The notes under the pieces: model-generated | The model's database searches: none | Told to the model about the DNA's origin: nothing | Seen by the model: only the letters and a program-made list of their open reading frames with translations | Part shown: in pieces, positions 17,861 to 25,454 of the stretch | Numbering within the stretch: position 1 is the first letter of the stretch | Layout of the letters: each line of letters begins with the position of its first letter | Assembly: GCA_030430845.1 (NCBI GenBank) | Contig: JAUIKE010000010.1 | Span: 1-64,000 of the forward strand | From: Bacteroidia bacterium | GTDB lineage: Bacteria > Bacteroidota > Bacteroidia > Chitinophagales > Saprospiraceae | Direction: 5' to 3' | DNA: 64,000 nt | Translations under genes and position numbers: made by a program

Positions 17861-18208
17861 TTAGGCTTTTTTTCTTGCTTCAATAAAACTGCGAATGTAT
17901 ATAATCATGGCAAATATATTAACCAATAGCATAATGCTTACCCTAATTATGGCAGCCATATCCTGTCGGCCAATCGCACCTCTAAGCGGCATGAATAATG
18001 CGATGATCAACAAAAAAGTGAGCAATACCACAATATGAGCAACTACCCGATTACCCTTCTTGAATGGAGGAGTCGATAATGCAAAGATCAGGCCAAAAAC
18101 CACAGGGATTAAGGCCGTAGGAGAGGAGGATGTTGAAGCCAAATATCCCCACAACCCAATTACGATTAATACACAGGCATTAACCAGGTTTATTTGAAAT
18201 GGTTTCAT
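17861..18208 (-). CDS. Small four-segment membrane protein
   Basis: This 115-residue protein has four hydrophobic segments (~residues 8-25, 31-46, 56-76 and 86-107) joined by short loops. FALSTPPFKKGNRVVAH sits between the second and third, and the C-terminus is basic (EARKKA). The compact four-helix layout and a G-x-x-x-A-L-S-T stretch recall TMEM14-like proteins, but I am not confident of that. It starts 9 bp downstream of the penicillin-binding protein gene and 32 bp before the cyclophilin gene, so it is probably co-transcribed with both. Confidence 0.75.
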   Translation of the reverse strand: MKPFQINLVNACVLIVIGLWGYLASTSSSPTALIPVVFGLIFALSTPPFKKGNRVVAHIVVLLTFLLIIALFMPLRGAIGRQDMAAIIRVSIMLLVNIFAMIIYIRSFIEARKKA

Positions 18209-18217
18209 ATTGTTGTC

Positions 18218-20815
18218 TTAGTTGCCCGTATTGTTCCCCGGATTCGAGTGAATGACTTCATCGCCGAATTGATCCTCCGAAAATGGATCGGTATCAAATA
18301 CCTCTTCATTCGGTCCGAGGCCATCCGTTTCATACTTGGAACAATCCAATTCTATACCCAGATCTCCCGGCGGACGATAAAAGCGTTTGGTTTTGTCATA
18401 ATCCAGGCCTTTCGTGTTTTCTACTCGTGTCATAAAACGCTGAAAGAAAGGTTTGGCCATGTAGGACCCCTGACCCAAATTGGGATATCGGAAGCGGATC
18501 CAGCGATCAGGGCCTCCAACCCAGGTGCCGACCACCAAGTCGGGGGTAATCCCCATGAACCATCCGTCCACAAAGTCATTCGTCGTTCCGGTTTTACCAC
18601 CTACATCACTCTGCAAACCATATACTCCTGCGGAGCCTCTGAGCAGGTCCACCATGACGTAATTGGCGTTCTCAGGCAGCGCCCGGCGGTCTTCCGGTAC
18701 ATGACGATAGATCACCTGCCCGTTTTTATCTGATATACTTAAAATATGTACCGGTTTGACATAAATTCCGTTATTGGCAAAAGTCGAATAAGCACCGGCC
18801 ATCTCCATTACGGTTAGATCCGATACACCCAGACAGATTGACGGAGCTTTCGGTACTCGATATATTCCATTGGAATACTGTTCGCTACTATCAATCCCCA
18901 TATTGTGCACCAGTCCCCTGACAGGGTCGGTATCTCCTAGCTGCTTCATCAGATACACAGATACGGTATTTTTAGACTTGGCCAGTCCGCGCCGAAGGGT
19001 ATACATTTCACCGGTGAACTTTCCGTTGAAGTTATTCGGCGTCCAGGGCTCTTGAAGGTAGAAGTAACCATCACCGGGGCCAATGGTCTGTCGAACATCC
19101 GGTACCTTAAAACAAGGTGAAATCCCTTGCAGGGCAATAGCTGTCGCATAAATGAACGGCTTAAAAGTAGAGCCTACCTGGCGGTTAATACGCACATGAT
19201 CATACTGGAAATACTTGTGGTTGATACCACCTACCCAGGATTTAATATATCCTGTTTTTGGGTCAACGGCCATAATACCCGTTTGCAAAAACATGCGGTG
19301 GTATTTGATGGAATCTAGGGGCGCCATGACCGTATCCGTTTCCATTCGCTCATTATAGGCAAAAACCTTCATTTTGACAGGATTCTCAAATGCGCGTTTC
19401 ACTTCCTGCTGCAAATTCTTCCATTGGGTGATCACCTTTTGAAAGGTTTTGCTTTTCATAATGTCCCTATACTCCTGTATCTGATCGTTGTTTAGAATAT
19501 TTTGTTGGCGAAGGCGTGTAAAGTACCCCCTTTCTTCTCGGGAATCCATCATCCTCACCAATTCGCGATCATCATCATGGAAGGTAAAATTGGGGAATTC
19601 TTTTTCCAACTGTGCGACCAGGTCTCCCATGTACTGCGCACGGATAGATTGGTATCTGAGGGTTTCCCGGATCAATCTTTGGAGGGTGCTCATTCGGTAT
19701 TCGATGGGAATCTCCTTATCGCTGTCGCTCTTGTAAGTCCAGGGGTCCATGTTCTTCCAGTGCTTTTCAAAAGTAGCCTGGAGTTGCTTCATGTGCTTGA
19801 CCATTTCCTCCTCGGCTATACTTTGAAGGGCAGGGTCGATAGTGGTTTGGATTCGAAGGCCATCCTGGTAAATGTTGAACGGCTTACCGTCGGGCCTTTT
19901 TCGGACGTCCGGCCGGCTGAGGATCTCTTTAATGTCCTTGGCTGTTTCCATACGGAAATAGGTGGCGATTCCGTCGATGTGACGCCGCCGCGTGAACTTT
20001 ATATCCAAGGGAAGAGCTCTTAAGGAATCGTATTCTTCCTGGCTGATTTCTCCATATTTTTGGAGTTGACTCAGCACCACTTCTCGCCTGCGCTTAGCTC
20101 TGTCAGGAAACTTGATGGGGTTGTAGAGGTCCGGGTTTTTTAACATGCCTACTAACATGGCCGCCTGTTCGGTGCCCAGGGAATCCTGGCTCGTGTCAAA
20201 ATACGTTTCTGCGGCCGCTTTGATGCCGTAGCTTTGATAGAGGAATTCAAATTTATTGAGATACATGGCAATGATCTCTTCCTTGGTGTATCGCCTTTCG
20301 AGGCGTACAGCAATGATCCATTCCTTTAACTTTTGGATGACCCTTTCCAGGCCCGAACCTGGTTTTTTCGTAAATAACAGCTTAGCCAGCTGTTGGGTGA
20401 TGGTGCTGGCACCTCCGGAGCTGGATTGCCCCAAAATAATGGTTTTAACAGCCACCCTGCCCAGTGCCCGAAAGTCTATCCCGCTATGTTCGTAATAGCG
20501 TACATCTTCTGTTGCAACTAAGGCATCTACCAGGGTGGGAGACAGCTGATCAAACTCTACCGGAACGCGGTTTTCGGTATAATACCGTCCGATCACCGTG
20601 CCGTCTGCTCCATAAACGAGCGTGGCCTCTTCACTCTTGGGATTCTCTAACTGACTAACGGAGGGTAAATTTGTAAAAGAAAGTACGATAAAGAGAAGGA
20701 CCACTCCTGCAATTCCGGCTAACATCAGCCGCCACATCCACCTGACGATCACTTTATGAGACTTTTGATCGGCATTATTGAAGAACTGATCTATGCTGTT
20801 TCGAATAGAAGTCAT
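18218..20815 (-). CDS. mrcA: Penicillin-binding protein 1A, bifunctional transglycosylase/transpeptidase
   Basis: This 865-residue class A PBP has a cytoplasmic N-terminus, one membrane segment (~30-48) and a GT51 glycosyltransferase domain (~70-245) with catalytic Glu103 in ATEDVRYYEH and GGASTITQQLAK. A long insert (~320-480) is followed by the transpeptidase domain with SxxK in GSTFKP (Ser ~549), SKN in LAKSKNTVS and KTGTT (~745). It polymerises lipid II and cross-links peptidoglycan on the periplasmic side of the inner membrane. The C-terminal tail (~800-865) is acidic and low in complexity. It is the probable first gene of a minus operon continuing to gcvT. Confidence 0.96.
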   Translation of the reverse strand: MTSIRNSIDQFFNNADQKSHKVIVRWMWRLMLAGIAGVVLLFIVLSFTNLPSVSQLENPKSEEATLVYGADGTVIGRYYTENRVPVEFDQLSPTLVDALVATEDVRYYEHSGIDFRALGRVAVKTIILGQSSSGGASTITQQLAKLLFTKKPGSGLERVIQKLKEWIIAVRLERRYTKEEIIAMYLNKFEFLYQSYGIKAAAETYFDTSQDSLGTEQAAMLVGMLKNPDLYNPIKFPDRAKRRREVVLSQLQKYGEISQEEYDSLRALPLDIKFTRRRHIDGIATYFRMETAKDIKEILSRPDVRKRPDGKPFNIYQDGLRIQTTIDPALQSIAEEEMVKHMKQLQATFEKHWKNMDPWTYKSDSDKEIPIEYRMSTLQRLIRETLRYQSIRAQYMGDLVAQLEKEFPNFTFHDDDRELVRMMDSREERGYFTRLRQQNILNNDQIQEYRDIMKSKTFQKVITQWKNLQQEVKRAFENPVKMKVFAYNERMETDTVMAPLDSIKYHRMFLQTGIMAVDPKTGYIKSWVGGINHKYFQYDHVRINRQVGSTFKPFIYATAIALQGISPCFKVPDVRQTIGPGDGYFYLQEPWTPNNFNGKFTGEMYTLRRGLAKSKNTVSVYLMKQLGDTDPVRGLVHNMGIDSSEQYSNGIYRVPKAPSICLGVSDLTVMEMAGAYSTFANNGIYVKPVHILSISDKNGQVIYRHVPEDRRALPENANYVMVDLLRGSAGVYGLQSDVGGKTGTTNDFVDGWFMGITPDLVVGTWVGGPDRWIRFRYPNLGQGSYMAKPFFQRFMTRVENTKGLDYDKTKRFYRPPGDLGIELDCSKYETDGLGPNEEVFDTDPFSEDQFGDEVIHSNPGNNTGN

Positions 20816-20863
20816 AATAATGGTAATTTAGATAAGCTTTCGATTGTAAAAGTACGAAATACT

Positions 20864-21943
20864 TTAATCAATAACACTTACAGTTGCCAGATCGTTATAA
20901 TATTGCAGACTTTGAAGAATCCAGGCTGTGGAGCATTGCTGATTGACGCTTACAGAGCCCGCTTTGGGCAACAAAGAAAAGTTAATCTGCCCCTGTTCAT
21001 TCTTTTTATCATTCTTCATCAGAGTCAGGTAATCGTCGAAATGCCGCAGGTCAATAGGGTGGTGGTCATAAATTCCGAGTAAATACCGGCTGATTTGGGC
21101 GACCTCTTCCTGTGGCAGCTGGCATTGTAAGAAGGAGAGAAAAGTTTCACAAACCATACCGATGGCAATGGCTTCTCCGTGTAAAAGCGGATGATCAGAA
21201 TTGAGCGCTACGCCCTCCACGGCATGCCCGATGGTGTGGCCAAAGTTGAGTGCTTTGCGCAGGCCCTTTTCGCGCGGGTCTTTTTCTACGAAATGCTGCT
21301 TGATCTTTAATGAGGGAACCAGCAGCGAAGCCCAGTCTATATCTTCCAGTTTTTTATACTGGCGCAAGCTTTCCCATTGAGCCGGATCATGAATAAGGCT
21401 GTGTTTAATGACCTCGGCATAGCCCGAGCGCAATTCTCTGGCTGGTAGTGTTTTATAAAAAACAGGGTCAATAAAAACGGCTTCCGGGTTGTTAAAAACT
21501 CCGATTCCGTTTTTTATATCTAAAAAGTCGATACCCAGCTTGCCACCTACAGAGGCATCTACCTGTGATAAAAGGGTGGTTGGGATCTGTATAAAAGACA
21601 TGCCTCTTTTGAAAGTGCTGGCACAGAAACCACCCATATCTCCAATAACACCTCCCCCCAGATTGATCATTACGGCTTTGCGGCCCGCACCGAGCTGGAA
21701 TAGGGACGACCAGATGTGCTGACAGCTATTTAGATTTTTGTGCTGCTCCCCGGCAGGCACTCGGATCAGCTCGAAGGAAAGCTCGGGTAGTGCTGCCTGG
21801 AAAACGGGCAGGCAGTGTGTGGCTGTATGGTCGTCGACCAGCACGATGGTCTGCTCAAACTGCCTGGTTTCTAAAAAAAGCTTCAGTTCAGGCCATATGT
21901 TGCCTACAAAAATAGTGTAGTCGTGTACTTGGATTTTTTCCAT
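20864..21943 (-). CDS. aroB: 3-dehydroquinate synthase
   Basis: This 359-residue AroB carries NLGGGVIGDMGGFCAS (~residues 95-110), IPTTLLSQVDASVGGK (~120-135), YAEVIKHSLI (~175) and LNFGHTIGHAVEG (~232-244), which holds zinc ligands; HGEAIAIGM follows. It turns DAHP into 3-dehydroquinate with NAD+ and a divalent metal, the second step of the shikimate pathway. It lies 48 bp upstream of the PBP gene on the same strand. aroA, a later step of the same pathway, is 3.5 kb away on the other strand. A composite palindromic element begins ~20 bp upstream of its start codon and covers its promoter region. Confidence 0.96.
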   Translation of the reverse strand: MEKIQVHDYTIFVGNIWPELKLFLETRQFEQTIVLVDDHTATHCLPVFQAALPELSFELIRVPAGEQHKNLNSCQHIWSSLFQLGAGRKAVMINLGGGVIGDMGGFCASTFKRGMSFIQIPTTLLSQVDASVGGKLGIDFLDIKNGIGVFNNPEAVFIDPVFYKTLPARELRSGYAEVIKHSLIHDPAQWESLRQYKKLEDIDWASLLVPSLKIKQHFVEKDPREKGLRKALNFGHTIGHAVEGVALNSDHPLLHGEAIAIGMVCETFLSFLQCQLPQEEVAQISRYLLGIYDHHPIDLRHFDDYLTLMKNDKKNEQGQINFSLLPKAGSVSVNQQCSTAWILQSLQYYNDLATVSVID

Positions 21944-21961
21944 GATTTTGGCTTTTTGCTA

Positions 21962-22083
21962 GACGCCCCATAGAATTTTTTTAAGAGGTGTTTTTAATGA
22001 AAAACTTCGTTTTTCATTAAAAACACCTCTTAAAGGAATATTATTGGTTGGCGAATCCGCCTGAGGTGGATGAGACAGCCTCC
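21962..22083. repeat. Composite nested palindromic element A
   Basis: The inner hairpin has perfect 26-bp arms (21980-22005 and 22009-22034, core TTTAAGAGGTG) with a 3-nt loop. It is flanked by CCCCATAGAATTTT on one side and AATATTATTGG on the other, then a TCCGCCTGAGGTGGA palindrome and a GATGAGACAGCC end. The reverse complement has the same parts in the same order as elements B, C and D: GGCTGTCTCAT, (A)ATAATATTC, TTAAG hairpin, AAAATTCTATGGGG. Confidence 0.85.
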
Positions 22084-22250
22084 TTAAACCAATTTGCAGC
22101 AAAGCTACATCAAAATGGCTGAATGTAGAAACCTTTACAAAATAGGATCGTATAAAATAATTGATAAAGAGCTAACGGAGGAAAACTACATCAATTGTAT
22201 CCTCTCTGAATTACTATTAATACCGAACTCATTTCGTTGAAAAAAGAGGT

Positions 22251-22280
22251 TTTGAATATTTAAAAAAAATATTATTTTTG
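22251..22280 (+). promoter_or_regulatory. Bacteroidota-type promoter for the gene at 22419
   Basis: TTTG (22251-22254), an 18-bp spacer, then TATTTTTG (22273-22280) match the TTTG-N17-19-TAnnTTTG consensus. The predicted start of transcription is near 22287, giving a leader of ~130 nt. Confidence 0.7.
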
Positions 22281-22418
22281 TTGGAAACCGCTTTTTGCAC
22301 CCACCGTAACACCAGATATTCATACCTGTAAAACTAGGTAGATGTATACACAGTGATGTGTATGCCCTTCAGTCGTATTAGATATTACTCTCAAACGAAC
22401 ATTTACAATTTACAACCA

Positions 22419-22748
22419 ATGTCTAGAAACGCATACGGCATGAGTGAGAAGTTTTTCAAAGTAGATGGACCAAGTCTATCCAAGACCAAATCCTTCACAC
22501 TGGAATTTAAAGCTACATTTAAGAAAAAGGGAATTCTATTAATTGACGTATTGGACGACCTGGGGAGGTCTCGTCATCAGAAAAAACTGACGGTCAGCCC
22601 CGGCTCTGCAACCTATTCCCTTGATGTCTCCAAATTCAAAGCCGGTAAGTATAATGCCTGGCTAAGTTTTGGGGGACAAACGATTATTAAACCGATTACT
22701 ATCGCTCCAAAACCGAAATCATTAACATGGAAGATGCTATTCTCATGA
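22419..22748 (+). CDS. Small protein of unknown function
   Basis: From the ATG at 22419 (MSRNAYGMSEKFF) it is 109 residues; an ATG at 22440 is an alternative, and the frame is open back to 22353. There is no signal peptide or membrane segment. Residues ~20-95 alternate hydrophobic and polar residues like a small beta-sandwich (FTLEFKATFKKKGILLIDVL, YSLDVSKFKAGKYNAWLSFG), loosely like T9SS-tail or fibronectin-type folds but without their ends. It is strongly basic. I do not recognise the family. A good promoter precedes it, and a 28-codon reading frame overlaps its 3' end. Confidence 0.65.
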   Translation: MSRNAYGMSEKFFKVDGPSLSKTKSFTLEFKATFKKKGILLIDVLDDLGRSRHQKKLTVSPGSATYSLDVSKFKAGKYNAWLSFGGQTIIKPITIAPKPKSLTWKMLFS

Positions 22749-22813
22749 TCATTCTTTTTGCTGGTACCATAGCATTAAACTGGGAAACTTTTAAAAAAGG
22801 TGAATCGTCATAA
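22727..22813 (+). CDS. Possible 28-residue membrane peptide overlapping the preceding gene
   Basis: ATG at 22727 opens 28 codons: MEDAILMIILFAGTIALNW, then ETFKKGESS. Residues ~4-18 are hydrophobic and the tail is charged, like small single-segment membrane peptides. It overlaps the last 22 bases of the upstream gene in another frame and stops 2 bp before the convergent gene's stop codon. There is no homology evidence; it may be chance. Confidence 0.3.
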   Translation: MEDAILMIILFAGTIALNWETFKKGESS

Positions 22814-22815
22814 AG

Positions 22816-23103
22816 TCATTCCACTTGGGTCACACTCCACGCTTGCGGTTTATCTGAAAAAAGCTTTTTAGTGCGGCTCCAGGTGGATTTAAATAAATCC
22901 GACGACCTGTAAGTATCCAGATCTTCTGGACTATCCCAAAAACTATAGGTAAAAAATATATTTTCAGGAGCCTCGTTTCTGAGCAGTTCGAGGTGTTGGC
23001 AGCCTGGAAAGCTTCTTATCTTATTTTTACTTTCATCAAAAATAGTCAGGAAAGTGCTTACTTCCTCTTCTCTGAAAGTTAGTTTCACGATTCTTTTGAT
23101 CAT
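22816..23103 (-). CDS. Antibiotic biosynthesis monooxygenase (ABM) family protein
   Basis: This 95-residue ferredoxin-like ABM-superfamily protein starts MIKRIVKLTFREEEVSTFLTIF. The family pattern is visible: a first strand, a helix, PGCQHLELLRNEAPENIFFTYSFWDS (second to third strands) and a helix after the W-D-S-P-E turn. Members are often homodimers that act as small monooxygenases or heme-binding proteins. The substrate cannot be read from the sequence. It follows the SAM hydrolase gene at 28 bp on the same strand, so they are probably co-transcribed. Confidence 0.85.
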   Translation of the reverse strand: MIKRIVKLTFREEEVSTFLTIFDESKNKIRSFPGCQHLELLRNEAPENIFFTYSFWDSPEDLDTYRSSDLFKSTWSRTKKLFSDKPQAWSVTQVE

Positions 23104-23131
23104 CCTTAATATTTAATGTGCAGGTAAAATA

Positions 23132-23902
23132 CTACTCAAAACTGATATGCACCGCATCTTCCATATTCAAGCCAAGCAAACTACTTGCCTTACCCATGTT
23201 GATCGCAATTTCCAGATAGCCAGATGAGTTAAAGCGGCAAAGAGGCTCACCTACCGGAACTTCGTGGTAATGCCCGCAAATTTTACTGATCGGATCATGG
23301 CGTTTGAAGTAGACGTTAAAGTCTCGGTTTACGGCCACTTGTTCAAACAAAACCTCCGAAATATTGACAATTACATTCTCAAACCGGTCGATGTATATAA
23401 CAGATCCTCTGATCTCATTTTTTGTAATCACAGGCTGGAAGGTAATACGTTGAACCACGTCTTTAACTTTGGGCCCCAGTGTTTTGAGTGCTGAATCAGA
23501 CAGGAGCTTTTTCACCGCCTGCCCGAATACTTCTTTCAGCGGCAGATGTTGTCCGGTTTTAGAAGGTAAGCTGTATACAGGTCCATCAGGCCATTCCTCA
23601 AATACGAGGGAGAACAGTCCGTTGTCTGGGCCGACAAAGAAATGTCCTTTGTATTTAAAGATCAAAAAACGTTTTTTTTCGCCGTAATAATTTTTTACAC
23701 TAATGAGGTGAATACTTCCCTGAGGGAAATTTTTCCAGGCGTTCTTAAAAATAAATGCTGCCTGAACTATATCGTGGCTTTCAATGTTATGGGTGATGTC
23801 AACAATAGGGTATTCAAGCGTTTGACGAAGCAAATGCCCTTTGATGGCGGCCAGGTAATAGTCCTGCCATCCGAAGTCTGAGGTAATGGTAATGACCGGC
23901 AT
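23132..23902 (-). CDS. SAM hydrolase / SAM hydroxide adenosyltransferase family protein
   Basis: This 256-residue protein has family motifs TSDFGWQDYYLAAIKG (~residues 7-22), VDITHNIESHD (~34-44), FFVGPDNGLFSLV (~88-100) and a C-terminal barrel with GSVIYIDRFENVIVNI (~165-180). Enzymes of this family (formerly DUF62) hydrolyse S-adenosylmethionine to adenosine and methionine; halogenating relatives need a longer loop that I do not see here. The start ATG is 24 bp upstream of the phoH-side promoter on the other strand, so the two units are divergent. Confidence 0.9.
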   Translation of the reverse strand: MPVITITSDFGWQDYYLAAIKGHLLRQTLEYPIVDITHNIESHDIVQAAFIFKNAWKNFPQGSIHLISVKNYYGEKKRFLIFKYKGHFFVGPDNGLFSLVFEEWPDGPVYSLPSKTGQHLPLKEVFGQAVKKLLSDSALKTLGPKVKDVVQRITFQPVITKNEIRGSVIYIDRFENVIVNISEVLFEQVAVNRDFNVYFKRHDPISKICGHYHEVPVGEPLCRFNSSGYLEIAINMGKASSLLGLNMEDAVHISFE

Positions 23903-23925
23903 AAATTAAATTATACGCTTTTACT

Positions 23926-23955
23926 TTTGCTATCGCTGCTAATATCTTAATTTTG
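23926..23955 (+). promoter_or_regulatory. Bacteroidota-type promoter for phoH
   Basis: TTTG (23926-23929), an 18-bp spacer, then TAATTTTG (23948-23955) match the consensus well. It would give a ~105-nt leader before the phoH TTG start. Confidence 0.65.
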
Positions 23956-24067
23956 GAATAGAAAAAAGTGCCAGGGCAAATTTAAATATAATTAGAGTCC
24001 ATTATATTTTAAATTATTCAGGTGCTTGTTATAACATTTTAGTTTTTAACTATAAATATCAGCTGTA

Positions 24068-25063
24068 TTGAGTGAAATTATTTTGACGGTGGAGGGGATT
24101 GACCCTGTTGAGCTTTTTGGTCATAACAACAATAAATTAAATCTTCTTAGAAAAGCTTTTCCTGAAGTAACGATCACTTCCCGTGGCAGTAGCCTGAAAT
24201 TGGCAGGCGAAAAAAAATATACACAAAAGGCAAAGTCCAGATTCGAGACGATGGTCAGAATTCTGAAGGAGCACAATGAATTGCCCGTTCAGATGGTAGA
24301 AGACATCCTCGGCGGAACCAATCCGTTTGAGAATAGACTGGGCAACGGTCAGGGCAATAAGATCATTCTGCATGGCCAGGGGGGAAAACCGATCAGGGCT
24401 AAAACGCGGAATCAGAAGATCTTGGTAGAAGCGATCAATAATAATGACGTCGTGTTCGCGGTAGGCCCGGCTGGTACCGGTAAAACCTACACGGCAGTCG
24501 CCATGGCTGTAAAGGCACTGAAAAATCGGGCCGTTAAAAAGATCATCATGACCAGGCCCGCTGTAGAAGCCGGAGAAAACCTGGGTTTTTTACCCGGTGA
24601 CCTCAAAGAAAAGATCGATCCTTACTTGCGGCCGCTTTACGATGCCCTCGATGATATGATCCCGGCTGAAAAGCTGGAGCATTTTATGCAAAAAAGAACC
24701 ATCGAGATAGCACCGCTGGCCTTTATGCGCGGACGAACGCTGGATAATGCTTTTATCATTCTGGACGAAGCTCAAAACTGCTCAACTATGCAGTTGAAGA
24801 TGTTCCTCACCCGCCTTGGCCCCAGCGCTAAGTGTGTGATCACCGGTGATTTGTCGCAGGTTGACTTGCCTTATCACCATAAGTCTGGGCTTCGTAGAGC
24901 CATCAATATCCTGGGATCCCTCGAAGGAATCGAAACTGTAAGCTTAAGTGCGGATGATGTGGTGCGCCACCGGCTGGTAAAAGAAATTATAAACGCTTAT
25001 GAAAAATCAGATGACCGACAACGCGCTAAGCGGGATAAATTCAGTAATGAAGAAGAGGAATAA
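24068..25063 (+). CDS. phoH: PhoH family ATPase
   Basis: This 331-residue protein has an N-terminal small domain (~1-75), then the PhoH P-loop domain with Walker A GPAGTGKT (~132-139), RPAVEAGENLGFLPGDLKEK and Walker B IILDEAQNCS (~235), followed by ITGDLSQVDLP. PhoH proteins are cytoplasmic ATPases linked to RNA metabolism and phosphate stress. The only in-frame start before the conserved SEIILTVEGIDPVELFG region is TTG at 24068, so a TTG start is likely. A good promoter lies ~110 bp upstream. The small gene at 25117 follows after 53 bp and may be co-transcribed. Confidence 0.93.
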   Translation: MSEIILTVEGIDPVELFGHNNNKLNLLRKAFPEVTITSRGSSLKLAGEKKYTQKAKSRFETMVRILKEHNELPVQMVEDILGGTNPFENRLGNGQGNKIILHGQGGKPIRAKTRNQKILVEAINNNDVVFAVGPAGTGKTYTAVAMAVKALKNRAVKKIIMTRPAVEAGENLGFLPGDLKEKIDPYLRPLYDALDDMIPAEKLEHFMQKRTIEIAPLAFMRGRTLDNAFIILDEAQNCSTMQLKMFLTRLGPSAKCVITGDLSQVDLPYHHKSGLRRAINILGSLEGIETVSLSADDVVRHRLVKEIINAYEKSDDRQRAKRDKFSNEEEE

Positions 25064-25116
25064 AGGACGAAGAATTGATGTCTATTGATACTGATCACAA
25101 ATAATGCATAAAAACT

Positions 25117-25341
25117 ATGGTTTACAAAATCAAAGTTAAAAAAGAAAAAACGGCAGCTTTTTATCAAATGCTGCAATCACTCAGAAATATGGGAATCATC
25201 GACACCATTGAGATTCTGGATGATTCTTATTCCGGAGAGGACATGTCTGAGGAGTCCACTTTCCGAATAAAGGATAAGCACCAGGGAGCTAATACTTTAG
25301 AAATGATGAAAAAGTATAGTGATCTGGTCGACCTGGATTAA
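25117..25341 (+). CDS. Small protein of unknown function downstream of phoH
   Basis: This 74-residue, highly charged protein runs MVYKIKVKKEKTAAFYQMLQ..., with strand, helix, strand and an acidic middle (ILDDSYSGEDMSEE). It resembles the short antitoxin-like or DUF2683-type families only in general make-up. No toxin gene is adjacent and there is no membrane segment. Its last four codons and stop (25327-25341) form part of a 67-bp perfect palindrome, so its 3' end is repeated in inverted orientation downstream. Confidence 0.7.
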   Translation: MVYKIKVKKEKTAAFYQMLQSLRNMGIIDTIEILDDSYSGEDMSEESTFRIKDKHQGANTLEMMKKYSDLVDLD

Positions 25342-25393
25342 AAAAAAGAGGGAATGCCGTCGGCATTCCCTCTTTTTTTTAATCCAGGTCGAC
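25327..25393. terminator. 33-bp-arm perfect palindrome including four codons and stop of the 25117 gene
   Basis: Arms 25327-25359 and 25361-25393 are exact reverse complements around T360. The left arm begins with the coding GTC GAC CTG GAT TAA, then A8 and GAGGGAATGCCG; the right arm repeats all of it inverted, with T8. It can act as a terminator, but the matched coding part extends far beyond what termination needs. Confidence 0.93.
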
Positions 25394-25454
25394 TTGAATG
25401 TTTTGTTATCTTTGGCGCATTCAAAAGCCAATTCGGAAAAACCAAGCATTCATC

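Larger units (their letters stand above)
21944..22418. other. 475-bp divergent intergenic region: element A, promoter, structured leader
   Basis: There is no gene between aroB (minus) and the small plus-strand gene at 22419. It holds element A (21962-22083), an AT-rich stretch, the promoter at 22251-22280, and a ~130-nt leader with two small inverted repeats: ATACAC/GTGTAT around 22346-22363 and ACCT/AGGT around 22325-22339. Confidence 0.7.

Noticed and set aside
19502..20023. 173-codon plus-strand frame opposite the PBP1A gene
   Set aside because: Antisense shadow of a conserved gene with clear class A PBP motifs.
25117..25341. Antitoxin of a toxin-antitoxin pair
   Set aside because: Size and charge fit, but there is no toxin gene on either side and no recognised antitoxin motif.
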